Assembly: GCA_016716405.1 (NCBI GenBank)
Contig: JADJWK010000004.1
Span: 62,001 to 126,000, forward strand
DNA length: 64,000 bases
Direction of reading: 5' to 3'
Source: Candidatus Melainabacteria bacterium
GTDB lineage: Bacteria; Cyanobacteriota; Vampirovibrionia; Obscuribacterales; Obscuribacteraceae
Shown in pieces: positions 42,598 to 50,928 of this stretch (positions are counted from its first letter, which is position 1; every line of letters begins with the position of its first letter). The notes beneath the pieces were generated by a model. The model saw only the letters and a list, made by a program, of their open reading frames with translations, searched no databases and had not been told where the DNA came from. Both the position numbers and the translations under genes were made by a program.

Positions 42598-42727
42598 AGT
42601 CTCAATAAGATCAACCAGGAAATCCGGATTGTCGCAAATATATCCATTAAATAAGAGATTTCAACCCAAAAGCCGGACAGAATGAATGCGCATCTTCTTA
42701 ATATTAGCTAAACACTATTGAGACTTA
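42598..42727. repeat. Inverted AGTCTCAATA pair upstream of flavodoxin
   Basis: AGTCTCAATA begins at 42598, and its reverse complement TATTGAGACT lies near 42717-42726, in the AT-rich 296-bp gap between flavodoxin and the divergent BtaA-like gene. TCTCAATAAGAT (42600-42611) also occurs before the phosphofructokinase gene (31874-31885). These could be operator half-sites; I see no standard Fur box. Confidence 0.4.
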
Positions 42728-42831
42728 CTTGCCTGATATTTGCAACAAACAGTAGGTCAACTGTTTGCCTGGGTCCCCCCTGTAGAGGAAGCTGAAATAG
42801 ATTGAGATTGTGTTTCCGAGCAGTGATTGAT

Positions 42832-43866
42832 ATGCAAACCCTTGAGCGATCGTGGGTCCGATCGTGGGTCGAAAGAGCCTGCCGCGCGCCTGTAGGCTTC
42901 AGCCAGGTGCGCGAGGACAGCCTGGTGGACATAGCCCTGGCGGAGCTCTGCGGCTCCGACCTTAATGGAGCAATAATCGCTTCCGGGGGCTGCACTGCCG
43001 CCGCTCTTTCTGCCTCCGGTCGATTCGCCAGACTGGCCCTGGTCGATCAAAATCCGGCCCAGATTGCTCTTGCAAAGCTCAAACTCTGGCTCCTGGACAA
43101 CTGCAAGACCGAGGAGAGGCTGGCTCTGCTCGGGCATCTCGACATGCCAGCCGGAAAGAGAGGCCGGAGCATGGAGACTATTCTGAGCGAGCTAAACCTG
43201 CCCCATGACGTGCTCGGAGACCTCGATGGCACAGATCTGGCGGGCAGGGGAGCAGACTATTGCGGACGCTATGAAATCCTCTTCGAGGCTCTCAGAGCCG
43301 AGCTGGCAAAAGACGATGCCGATCTGGACGGAGCCTTCGCCGCCACCATGACGCCCGCGAATCTCCTTTCCGTATTCGGTCCGGATGCCGTCCGAAATCC
43401 GGTAAGACCATTCCACGAGCACTTCGCCGACCGCACCCGCCGCGCCCTCGGTCTATACAAGAGGAACAGCAATCCATATTTATGCCAGATGCTAGACGGT
43501 CGCTTCGCAGACGGAGCTCTCTATCCCTGGTTGACCATGGAGGCGCCTGAGACTTCTCCTTCGCTATCATTCACCACCGGCACCATGAGCGATTTTCTGA
43601 GCGGGCAGGTAAGCAGCTCGCTGCATTTTCTCCATCTATCGAACATCCTCGACTGGCTCGACAGCGAAGCTGCCGAGAGCCTTCTCAGAAAGGCTGCCGC
43701 CGCCCTTGTTCCCGGAGGGCTGTTGATTGTCAGACAGCTCAACTCCAGCCTCTATATTCGCATTTTCAGGGAGGGCCTGGCCTGGCTCCCCGAGCTATCC
43801 GAGAATCTTCTGGCTGCCGAGAGAAGCTTCTTCTATAGAGATCTTCATGTGGGGATAAGACTATGA
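42832..43866 (+). CDS. BtaA-like (DUF3419) 3-amino-3-carboxypropyl transferase
   Basis: 344 residues from the ATG at 42832 (a TTG at 42802 would add ten). The fold is a Rossmann methyltransferase: AIIASGGCTAAALSASGRFARLALVDQNPAQIALAKLKLWLL matches the SAM-binding start of BtaA, where the DQNPAQ-like motif follows the second strand. The C-terminus VPGGLLIVRQLN and ERSFFYRDLHVGIRL is typical of DUF3419. BtaA moves the 3-amino-3-carboxypropyl group of SAM to diacylglycerol in betaine-lipid synthesis. No BtaB methylase follows; instead a GNAT protein overlaps its stop and a heme-oxygenase-like enzyme comes next, so the end product probably differs. Confidence 0.82.
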   Translation: MQTLERSWVRSWVERACRAPVGFSQVREDSLVDIALAELCGSDLNGAIIASGGCTAAALSASGRFARLALVDQNPAQIALAKLKLWLLDNCKTEERLALLGHLDMPAGKRGRSMETILSELNLPHDVLGDLDGTDLAGRGADYCGRYEILFEALRAELAKDDADLDGAFAATMTPANLLSVFGPDAVRNPVRPFHEHFADRTRRALGLYKRNSNPYLCQMLDGRFADGALYPWLTMEAPETSPSLSFTTGTMSDFLSGQVSSSLHFLHLSNILDWLDSEAAESLLRKAAAALVPGGLLIVRQLNSSLYIRIFREGLAWLPELSENLLAAERSFFYRDLHVGIRL

Positions 43867-44828
43867 ACAAGGCGATTACCGTGCATGAGCTCATGAAATC
43901 GGGCGAGACCGGGCTTCAAGAATTCGAGGCGAGTTTTTCCTACCCTCTGGGTGAAGGCCGGCACTTTCATATATCCCACGGGGATCACTATGGTCTCTTC
44001 TATGGCAGCATGGGCGAGAGCGCCGTGCTCGTGGCCGAAGACCGGAGCGGACCGGTCGGCACCGTTGCGGTTTGCCTGCGCGAGCTCCGGACTCCGGATG
44101 GATCGTATATGAGCTGCGCTTATACAGGCGATCTGAAGCTTTCCAGGGCTACAGGCTCGGGCCGGACGCTCCTCGCCCTGCTCGGGGCTCTTCAGAACTG
44201 GTGCCTGACCAGAACAGGAGCAGCAGTAGCGGTTGTAATGGAAGGCACTCCGATAACGCCTGAGCGATACAGCGGCCGCCTCGGTCTTGCCCCGATGGAA
44301 AGGCTCGGTAGCTTCGCCATCCATCAATTACCCGCCAGTGTCTGCACCGGTCGCCTCGAGCACGAGGTAAGGCTGATCACCGCAGAGGAAGCGACGGGAC
44401 TTGCAGATCTCTTGAGTCGCCCGGAGTATCGATTCGCCTTCGAGAAGGGTGATACCGGGCGCTCTCTCATGGCGCCGGTCTGGCTCAAGACCAGATCGGA
44501 GAAAGCGGTCGCCTGCCTGGAGGATACCCGTATGGCCAAGCGACTTTTTCGAGAGGACGGCAGCGAGATCAGGAACTGCCATCTGACCTGCTTTCAGTTC
44601 GAGGATCCCGGCGAGGCCCGGTCCATTATCGCAGCCGCCAGAGATCTGGCATTCCGTGCCGGCTTCGAGGCTGTCTTCATGTCTCTGGATAGCGAACGCG
44701 CCGGGGCCCTCGCAGAGATTCTTGCCGATCCGTCCCTGCCTCCTTCCTCCGGTGCCCTTGTATATGGTGCCGGCTCACTGACCGCAGCCCGCCACCACAA
44801 CTGGTACATAAACTCCTCCGAGGTGTAA
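43863..44828 (+). CDS. GNAT-fold acyltransferase-like protein
   Basis: 321 residues. Start overlaps the preceding stop (ATGA). An N-terminal GNAT domain (residues about 35-165) shows AVLVAEDRSGPVGTVAVCLRELR, the acyl-CoA segment LKLSRATGSGRTLLALLGALQNW, and GRLGLAPMERLGSFAIHQL. The C-terminal half may be a second, degenerate GNAT fold (SIIAAARDLAFRAGFEAVFMSLDSE). It would acylate an amine; given the neighbours, the amino group of the aminocarboxypropyl product is a candidate substrate by inference. Confidence 0.72.
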   Translation: MNKAITVHELMKSGETGLQEFEASFSYPLGEGRHFHISHGDHYGLFYGSMGESAVLVAEDRSGPVGTVAVCLRELRTPDGSYMSCAYTGDLKLSRATGSGRTLLALLGALQNWCLTRTGAAVAVVMEGTPITPERYSGRLGLAPMERLGSFAIHQLPASVCTGRLEHEVRLITAEEATGLADLLSRPEYRFAFEKGDTGRSLMAPVWLKTRSEKAVACLEDTRMAKRLFREDGSEIRNCHLTCFQFEDPGEARSIIAAARDLAFRAGFEAVFMSLDSERAGALAEILADPSLPPSSGALVYGAGSLTAARHHNWYINSSEV

Positions 44829-44831
44829 GCG

Positions 44832-45539
44832 ATGATGATGAGATCCAACTATGTGCTCGACCTCGCCCGTATAAAGCTCGAAGAAGAACGCCCCACAGAC
44901 GGGGAATTCTTCGCCAGCCTTAAAGACGGCTCCATGACTCTCGAGGAGTTCAGGCTCACTCAAGAGCAGTTCTATCATGCCGTCAATTACTATTCACAGC
45001 CCATTGCGGCGCTATTTTCCCGGCTCGACGATCCGGCTCTGCGCATGAAGCTCCTGCTCAACCTGCTCGACGAGCATGGCAATATCGACCTGGATCGCTG
45101 TCACACTATGACCTTCAAAGCCTTCCTCGAGGGTATAGACGCTTGCCTGGACCCCGCGGCGGGACCCGAGGCGAAGGCCTTCAATGCCGCCCTCACCGGG
45201 ATATGCACCCATGAAAGGGCAGAATTCGCCATGGCGGCTCTGGGCATGATCGAGTTATGTTTTTCCGAGATCTCACAGACGATAGCCGAAGGCGTCATCG
45301 AAAGAGGCTGGATGAAAGAAGAGGATCTCGCTCACTACAGCTTGCACGCCCATCTCGATATCGAGCATGCCGCGACCCTTTTCGAGCTGGCCATGAGCAT
45401 GGAAAACGCCTCGGATCGAGCCATCACGGATGGACTCGCCTTCGGGCAGTTTCTGATTGTCAGGCTCTATGAGGATCTTCTCTGCCGGAGCCGAAAAGCC
45501 ATCCAGATGGAAGGCAGGCAGCAGGAGCTGGCCGCCTGA
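44832..45539 (+). CDS. Heme-oxygenase-like diiron oxidase (PqqC/CADD family)
   Basis: 235 residues, all-helical. It shows the layout of heme-oxygenase-like diiron enzymes: MTLEEFRLTQEQFYHAVNYYSQPIAALFSRL, LLLNLLDEHGNIDLDRCH, ICTHERAEFAMAALGMIELCFSEIS, and HAHLDIEHAATLFELAMS. These helices carry the Glu and His residues that bind two irons. Known members oxidise or cleave amino-acid-like substrates (CADD, BesC, SznF type). It starts three bases after the GNAT gene. With the BtaA-like and GNAT genes it probably forms a three-step pathway. Bases 45540-45747 after it hold nothing I can name. Confidence 0.85.
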   Translation: MMMRSNYVLDLARIKLEEERPTDGEFFASLKDGSMTLEEFRLTQEQFYHAVNYYSQPIAALFSRLDDPALRMKLLLNLLDEHGNIDLDRCHTMTFKAFLEGIDACLDPAAGPEAKAFNAALTGICTHERAEFAMAALGMIELCFSEISQTIAEGVIERGWMKEEDLAHYSLHAHLDIEHAATLFELAMSMENASDRAITDGLAFGQFLIVRLYEDLLCRSRKAIQMEGRQQELAA

Positions 45540-45747
45540 GCAAAGCCTATATAGTTCTATGTTTCTGGTATCGGTGCTCGACCGGGCTGGTTCTCTTGAT
45601 ACTATCCAGGGTCTGTGCCAGCGCATGTCGGTCTGTACTCAGTCTGTCCCCCTCGATCTCTCCCGTACCGGGCACCGAATCCCAGCAACATCTACTCCTG
45701 CTCGAATAGCACAGGAGCGATCATTCGATGCCGATCTTATACGGAAA

Positions 45748-48465
45748 TCAAATATCCTTTTCAGGAGATACGAGCCCGCATCTCTCGAGCTCGTCGAGAA
45801 CCGCTTGATAAAGGTCCTTCAGCAAGTTGGTCCCATTCTCAATCTTATCCCAGTCGAAGTCATCTCCCCTGGACATAACCTCGAGCTTGTAGGACTGCTT
45901 TGCCATTTCAGTAGCGAACACGCTAGAGCACATTCCCTTGATATCGTGCAACAGCGCGGTCACTCGTCGGCGGTCACACTCTTCGACCGCCAAGACAAGC
46001 TGCTCGATATAATCTCCGGTATGCTCGGTGAAAGAGGTGAGCACTTCCTCACGGGCTTCCTTCCCGAAAGTCTTCTCGAGCTGACTGAGCTCGATCGTGC
46101 TCAGTTGGGGGAACTCCCCGCCGGTCGGCTTCTTGCCGGCCCGGCAAGCCTCGTCTCTCGCCAACCACTTCTCTACCACGGCTCTAATCTTGGCCTGGTT
46201 CACCGGCTTGGAAATATAGTCGTCCATTCCGGCAGCCAGACACTTCTCGCGATCGCCCTCCAGGGCATGGGCGGTCATGGCGACTATAGCGCAACGGTTC
46301 CCCGTATGCGCTTCTCGCTTGCGAATCGCCCTGGTCGTCTCGTATCCGTCCATCACCGGCATCTGACAATCCATGAGAATCAGACTGTAATTGGTCGACT
46401 CCGTAGCCGCGAGAGCCTCCTTGCCGTTACCCACGGCGTGAGCAGCCAGACCGAGATCACGCAATTGCAAAAGAGCGACCTTCTGGTTGACCGGATTGTC
46501 TTCTACAACAAGGATCAGGCTCGTGCTGCTGATGTCCTGACCGGCTCGCGTCCGCTCTTCGGATAGTGAGATACTGTCAGTCTCGTCACTCTTGCTCTCC
46601 ACCAGGGTCATGATACAGTCGAAGAGCTGAGACTGCTTGAGGGGACGCACCAGGCAGGCGGCATAGCCAGCTTCTATCGCCGCCTCGGCTATCAGTCCGC
46701 GGGTCTGAGAAGTAATCAAGAGTAGCCTGGCCTCGCTCTTCTTTTCTATAGCTTTGACCGCACTCCAGTCCTCCTGGGAAAGCTCGTGATCGACAAAAAC
46801 GAAATCGTAGCTCTGGCTGTCGAGGGCCTCCAGCGCGGCTTCGAAACTCACTACCAGATCGCAGGTCATTCCCCATGAATTAAGATAATCCCGGACTATC
46901 GCCGAGCTGCCCCGGGGCCCGTCGATAATGAGCGCTCTCAAGTAATCGAATGCACCGCGCTCTGGCTCTTGCTTCGGCAAATCGGCTCCCGGCATCTCCA
47001 GAGGAATTAGAAGCTTGAAGGTAGTTCCTCCGCCGGGATCACTCTCGAGGCTGAGATTCCCATTCATGAGAGCGGCCAGCTTGCGGGAGATGGAAAGCCC
47101 CAGTCCGGTTCCGCCATAGGTTCGGCTCGTCTCCGAGCCGGCCTGGGTAAAGGGAGTAAAGAGCTGGCTGGCTGTCTCCGATGAGATACCGATACCGGTA
47201 TCGCTCACCCGAATCTCTATCAGTGCTTCCCTTCCGGATTGAGAAAGACAGGTTGCCCGAACTACCACCTCTCCTTCCTCAGTGAATTTAATGGCATTGT
47301 CTATAAGATTGATCAGGATCTGTCTGATCCTTCCAGGGTCCCCCCGGAGCAGGTTTGGAACCCCGGGATCCACATAGGTCATCAGAGCCAGGCCTTTGTC
47401 CCTGGATTTGGTGGCAACCACTTCAGCTGTTTCCTCAACTACATGAACCAGCTCGAAGTCCATCAGCTCGAGCTCGAGACGGCGAGCCTCGAGCTTGGAG
47501 TAATCGAGGACATTGTTGATCAAGTCGAGCAACACGTTGGCTGAGGTTACAATGGTCTTGGTAAGATCTCGCTGCTCGGCATTCAATCTCGTGCGAGCAA
47601 GCAGATCGCTCAGGCCGATCACGGCATTGAGAGGGGTCCGTATCTCATGACTCATATTTGCCAGGAACTCGGACTTGAAGTTCAGAGCCTGCACGGCCTG
47701 ATCCCGGGCAATAGTTAGATTGCGCTCAGCCAGGCGCCTGTCCGAGACATCTCTGGCGATGAGCGAGGCGCCGACGGTCTCTCCCGAGTCACTGCGCACA
47801 GAAGAAGCCGTCACAGAAACATCCACCAGGCTACCGTCGCTGCGCCGGTGCACGGTATCACAATAGCTCACCGCCTCGCCCTGGCAGATCTGTTTGACCA
47901 GATCGGCGTCGTCCGAAGCACCGGGAAGAATGATCTCGATCGGTCTGCCTATGGCTTCCTCCGGCTCGAATCCATAGAGGGAGACAGCACCACGATTCCA
48001 GCTAAGAATCGTTCCCCGGGGATCGATTCCAATAATTCCATCACCGGAGGACTCGACCATTTTCGCCAGGTTGGCCACCTTCTCGTTGGCTTGCGCCAGC
48101 TCGCTGGGTCGCGGGATCTTGAGCGCTTCGGGAAGGAGCTTCCAGAGAAGGACAGCGGTAATGAAAGAAACCACGCCGGTGAAAGTATCAAGACCAGCCT
48201 CTAACCAGTATGTGCCGTGCCAGATTGTCCATATTTTGAAAAGGTGAGTCAAACCGCAGGAGAAGATGAAGAGAGCGAAAAGCTTGAACATGGAGGAGAA
48301 GGCGATATCCCTGCGTTTGCGGATAAAGACCAGAAGTGCTACAGGAATCGAGAAGTAAGAGATGGCGACGATGAGATTGCCTACGACAAACAGTGTCACC
48401 AGTCCGGGGGTCCACCTCAGACAGTAACCGTGCGGCATAAACGATGAATCGAACAAGAAATCCAT
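45748..48465 (-). CDS. Ethylene-receptor-like hybrid histidine kinase
   Basis: 905 residues. Residues about 20-110 are three helices of the ethylene-binding type: ISYFSIPVALLVFI, FIFSCGLTHLFKIWT and FTGVVSFITAVLLWKLLPEAL. The copper-binding Cys70 and His74 match ETR1 Cys65 and His69, but ETR1 Asp25 is replaced by Asn30. Then a PAS domain (about 130-250), HisKA with phosphoacceptor in MSHEIRTPLNAVIGLSDLL, ATPase (NLIDNAIKF, DTGIGIS, GTGLGLSISRKL), a receiver with Asp in FVFVDHEL, a canonical receiver (VVEDNPVNQKV, LMDCQMPVMDG, SKPV), and an HPt domain (LLHDIKGMCSSV). It forms an operon with the upstream receiver/TPR gene. Confidence 0.92.
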   Translation of the reverse strand: MDFLFDSSFMPHGYCLRWTPGLVTLFVVGNLIVAISYFSIPVALLVFIRKRRDIAFSSMFKLFALFIFSCGLTHLFKIWTIWHGTYWLEAGLDTFTGVVSFITAVLLWKLLPEALKIPRPSELAQANEKVANLAKMVESSGDGIIGIDPRGTILSWNRGAVSLYGFEPEEAIGRPIEIILPGASDDADLVKQICQGEAVSYCDTVHRRSDGSLVDVSVTASSVRSDSGETVGASLIARDVSDRRLAERNLTIARDQAVQALNFKSEFLANMSHEIRTPLNAVIGLSDLLARTRLNAEQRDLTKTIVTSANVLLDLINNVLDYSKLEARRLELELMDFELVHVVEETAEVVATKSRDKGLALMTYVDPGVPNLLRGDPGRIRQILINLIDNAIKFTEEGEVVVRATCLSQSGREALIEIRVSDTGIGISSETASQLFTPFTQAGSETSRTYGGTGLGLSISRKLAALMNGNLSLESDPGGGTTFKLLIPLEMPGADLPKQEPERGAFDYLRALIIDGPRGSSAIVRDYLNSWGMTCDLVVSFEAALEALDSQSYDFVFVDHELSQEDWSAVKAIEKKSEARLLLITSQTRGLIAEAAIEAGYAACLVRPLKQSQLFDCIMTLVESKSDETDSISLSEERTRAGQDISSTSLILVVEDNPVNQKVALLQLRDLGLAAHAVGNGKEALAATESTNYSLILMDCQMPVMDGYETTRAIRKREAHTGNRCAIVAMTAHALEGDREKCLAAGMDDYISKPVNQAKIRAVVEKWLARDEACRAGKKPTGGEFPQLSTIELSQLEKTFGKEAREEVLTSFTEHTGDYIEQLVLAVEECDRRRVTALLHDIKGMCSSVFATEMAKQSYKLEVMSRGDDFDWDKIENGTNLLKDLYQAVLDELERCGLVSPEKDI

Positions 48466-48486
48466 GGACCACTCCTTTTATGACTC

Positions 48487-49806
48487 TCAATCCAGATTCG
48501 CGATCCGCTGGCGAGCCTCCTGGATCTTTTCGGAATTCCCCATGCGCTCCCGGATGCGCAGGGACCAAGCATAATAGAGCTCGGCCTGCTGCATATTGCC
48601 GGCAGCCTGAGACATCTTGCCGAGAGATGAGAGGACATAGTCGGCACTCTCATCCGCTTCGTCCAGGAAGTCCTCATTGCTTTCCATAGCCTGCAAAAGC
48701 AGATGCTCGGAATTCTGGAACTCCCTCATCGAATAATAGACGTCGGCAAGCTTTGCCAGGCAGCGGGCCGTCACTTTGGCCTTTCGACCGAAAAAACGCT
48801 CGCTCAAAAAGGACGCCGCTCGGCAGACCAGAATCGCCTGCTCGAACTCCTCTTCCACGACCAGATCGTCGATCTGCCTGTACATGGTATCTATGGCCAT
48901 GAGCTTGTCGCCGGCTTTGATCGTCGGCTCCGCAGAATGTCCAGTCTCGAAGCACTTGCGCAAGATCGTGCTCGAGATTCCCGGATCGAGCCAGCAAGCG
49001 CCACTGAATACGGTTCTGATACAGCGGGGTAACTCGCTCAGAGGTGTCGACTTGAGAAAGTATCCGTCGGCGCCCGCCCTGAAAGCCCGCCTTATGTCAT
49101 CGACACTGTCGCTTCCGGTGACCATTATGATCCTGGTGTCGGGGTTGTTTTCCTTGATCTTGTTGGTGGCCTCCACACCGTCCATTCCGGGCATGGAGAT
49201 ATCCATAAGTACCACGGATGGACCACGGCGTGCCGCCTGGAATACCGTATCATCACCGGTATCGGTGGTGCCCAGGATCTCCAGCTCGGGGTCGCCCTTG
49301 AGCACAGAGGCGATGAGAAACTGAATATGGCGATTGTCCTCCGCCACCAGCACCGTGATTGAGCCGCTACGAGTCTCTTCGGAGCCGACTGTGGGGGCGA
49401 CCGAGATTCCTGCCCGGGAGCGATTGTTGAGAGTACGCAGGGCCCGGTCGGCAACATAGGGATTGTCGTCTTCCGCCAGATCGTGCAGGATCCGAAGTGG
49501 AATGTTGTGATTGTCGGCGAGGCTATAACGAACATCCACCGAGATATCGTCCTTGAGTATCTGCAAAATCTCCGCTGTGCACTCCGGATTGTCAGCCACG
49601 CCGATTCGTACGTCGGAAGAGGCATGATTGACCAGTCTCGAAAGAACATCCACTGGAGTGCTTCGGTTCTCGGCGACGGTGACCAGAATCGATTCGAATC
49701 GGGTCTCCTTTGAGATGATTCTGAGAATGCCAGAATCGGTACCCGGATTTGCAGCCAGACGTCTCTGGGCGTCAAAACCGGAATTTGCAAAATCGAAGTC
49801 AGACAT
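48487..49806 (-). CDS. Variant-LRR / receiver / TPR protein
   Basis: 439 residues from the ATG at 49806, preceded by GGGAGGG. Residues about 15-140 hold variant leucine-rich helical repeats (ILQILKDDISVDVRYSLADN, ILHDLAEDDNPYVADRALRTL). Residues about 158-275 are a receiver domain with VLVAEDNRH, phosphoacceptor in VVLMDISMPGMDG, IMVTGS and FLKSTP (NarL-like layout, but no DNA-binding domain). The C-terminal 140 residues are TPR-like (KLADVYYSMREFQNSEHLLLQAM). It would thus relay phosphorylation to protein partners rather than DNA. It precedes the ethylene-receptor-like kinase by 21 bases. Confidence 0.87.
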   Translation of the reverse strand: MSDFDFANSGFDAQRRLAANPGTDSGILRIISKETRFESILVTVAENRSTPVDVLSRLVNHASSDVRIGVADNPECTAEILQILKDDISVDVRYSLADNHNIPLRILHDLAEDDNPYVADRALRTLNNRSRAGISVAPTVGSEETRSGSITVLVAEDNRHIQFLIASVLKGDPELEILGTTDTGDDTVFQAARRGPSVVLMDISMPGMDGVEATNKIKENNPDTRIIMVTGSDSVDDIRRAFRAGADGYFLKSTPLSELPRCIRTVFSGACWLDPGISSTILRKCFETGHSAEPTIKAGDKLMAIDTMYRQIDDLVVEEEFEQAILVCRAASFLSERFFGRKAKVTARCLAKLADVYYSMREFQNSEHLLLQAMESNEDFLDEADESADYVLSSLGKMSQAAGNMQQAELYYAWSLRIRERMGNSEKIQEARQRIANLD

Positions 49807-49964
49807 AAAAGCCCTCCCACTCCGCCAAGTATTCACCATCTCCAGCCGATGTTACCGGTTCTCGCGTCGGGCGCTCCCGCTAGTGGGTTATGCCCTTGCA
49901 ATGCGCCCTGGTAACTATTATGTAACCATGAGAGTTGTAGCTCAGAGAGCCTGAGCCGATGCCG

Positions 49965-50921
49965 CTAGAGATGTTCCTTGTGAATCAGGATATCCCTGGG
50001 TTTGTCGATTATTTCCCAGTAGAAATCTCCCCCATCACCCGATCGGGTGAAATTTGCGTCCGGCCCGAAATCGTACCTGCCGCCGTCTTCCAGAAACTTC
50101 CTGTCAGGCTCGAAGACTACCTGCAATTTGCCCCGCGGGGGCGCCCAGTAGCGGGAAGTTCCGAGCAGATAGACTATGTCATAAGAGCCTGCGAAAGGAA
50201 CCGGGCTCTTATAGCTGATCTCGAGATCCCGGGAGCGTCCCTCGAGAGTAAGGTCGAAAACATACCAGATGAGACACTGACCCCGGATGACGAAGTCGTC
50301 ATCGCCATATACGACCCTGTCCAGGGTTTCGATGATAGCCTGCCGCCTTTTGGCTTTCCATCGAGAAATCCCGGCAAGGGCTCGAGCGGCTTCCTCTCGA
50401 TTCCCTCCCAGGGAAGCGAGATCGACGAATCCTGGAGCCTCGGACACTGGCTTTGCAAGCCCGGCAGCAAGCAGATCCCGTTCTATACCATGCAATTCGC
50501 GGCGCGGATAGATGGTCGGTCTGGTCTTGCTCAGTTCACGGACAACCAGATTCTTGCCACCATATACGACGCTTATAGAGTTTACACCGCCGACGCTGCC
50601 ACCGGCAGTGTAGGAATAGGTCACCGAAGGAAAGCCGACTTTCAGAGTACGTCTGCCGGGGCTGGTCTTGACCAGTCTATATACAGCCTTATAGTCGACA
50701 CAGGGAACGCTCATTTCGCCCTGACCGGAAAATGCCGGTATGGAGTCTCTGCCACCATCGGTGATCACCAGCTTCTCGCTTTCGATCCTTATGTCATTCA
50801 CCGACCTCGGCACTACCGGCACGAGACTGTGACCGGGACCGCCTATCGGCGCCGGATTGGCGAAGGCGCCAGATGGAAATGCCACCATACACAATAGCGC
50901 AATCCGAAGCAGATTCTTCAT
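49965..50921 (-). CDS. Secreted hypothetical protein
   Basis: 318 residues with a signal peptide (LLRIALLCMVAFPSGAFA). Mature protein is mostly beta strand (RRTLKVGFPSVTYSYTAGGSVGG, DLEISYKSPVPFAGSYDIVYLLGTSRYWAPPRGKLQVVF), with helices in the middle. The strand pattern and the YDIVYLL/YW region recall DUF4424-type exported proteins, which I cannot confirm. It is seven bases downstream of the PAS kinase gene and may be cotranscribed. Confidence 0.68.
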   Translation of the reverse strand: MKNLLRIALLCMVAFPSGAFANPAPIGGPGHSLVPVVPRSVNDIRIESEKLVITDGGRDSIPAFSGQGEMSVPCVDYKAVYRLVKTSPGRRTLKVGFPSVTYSYTAGGSVGGVNSISVVYGGKNLVVRELSKTRPTIYPRRELHGIERDLLAAGLAKPVSEAPGFVDLASLGGNREEAARALAGISRWKAKRRQAIIETLDRVVYGDDDFVIRGQCLIWYVFDLTLEGRSRDLEISYKSPVPFAGSYDIVYLLGTSRYWAPPRGKLQVVFEPDRKFLEDGGRYDFGPDANFTRSGDGGDFYWEIIDKPRDILIHKEHL

Positions 50922-50928
50922 AGAGATC

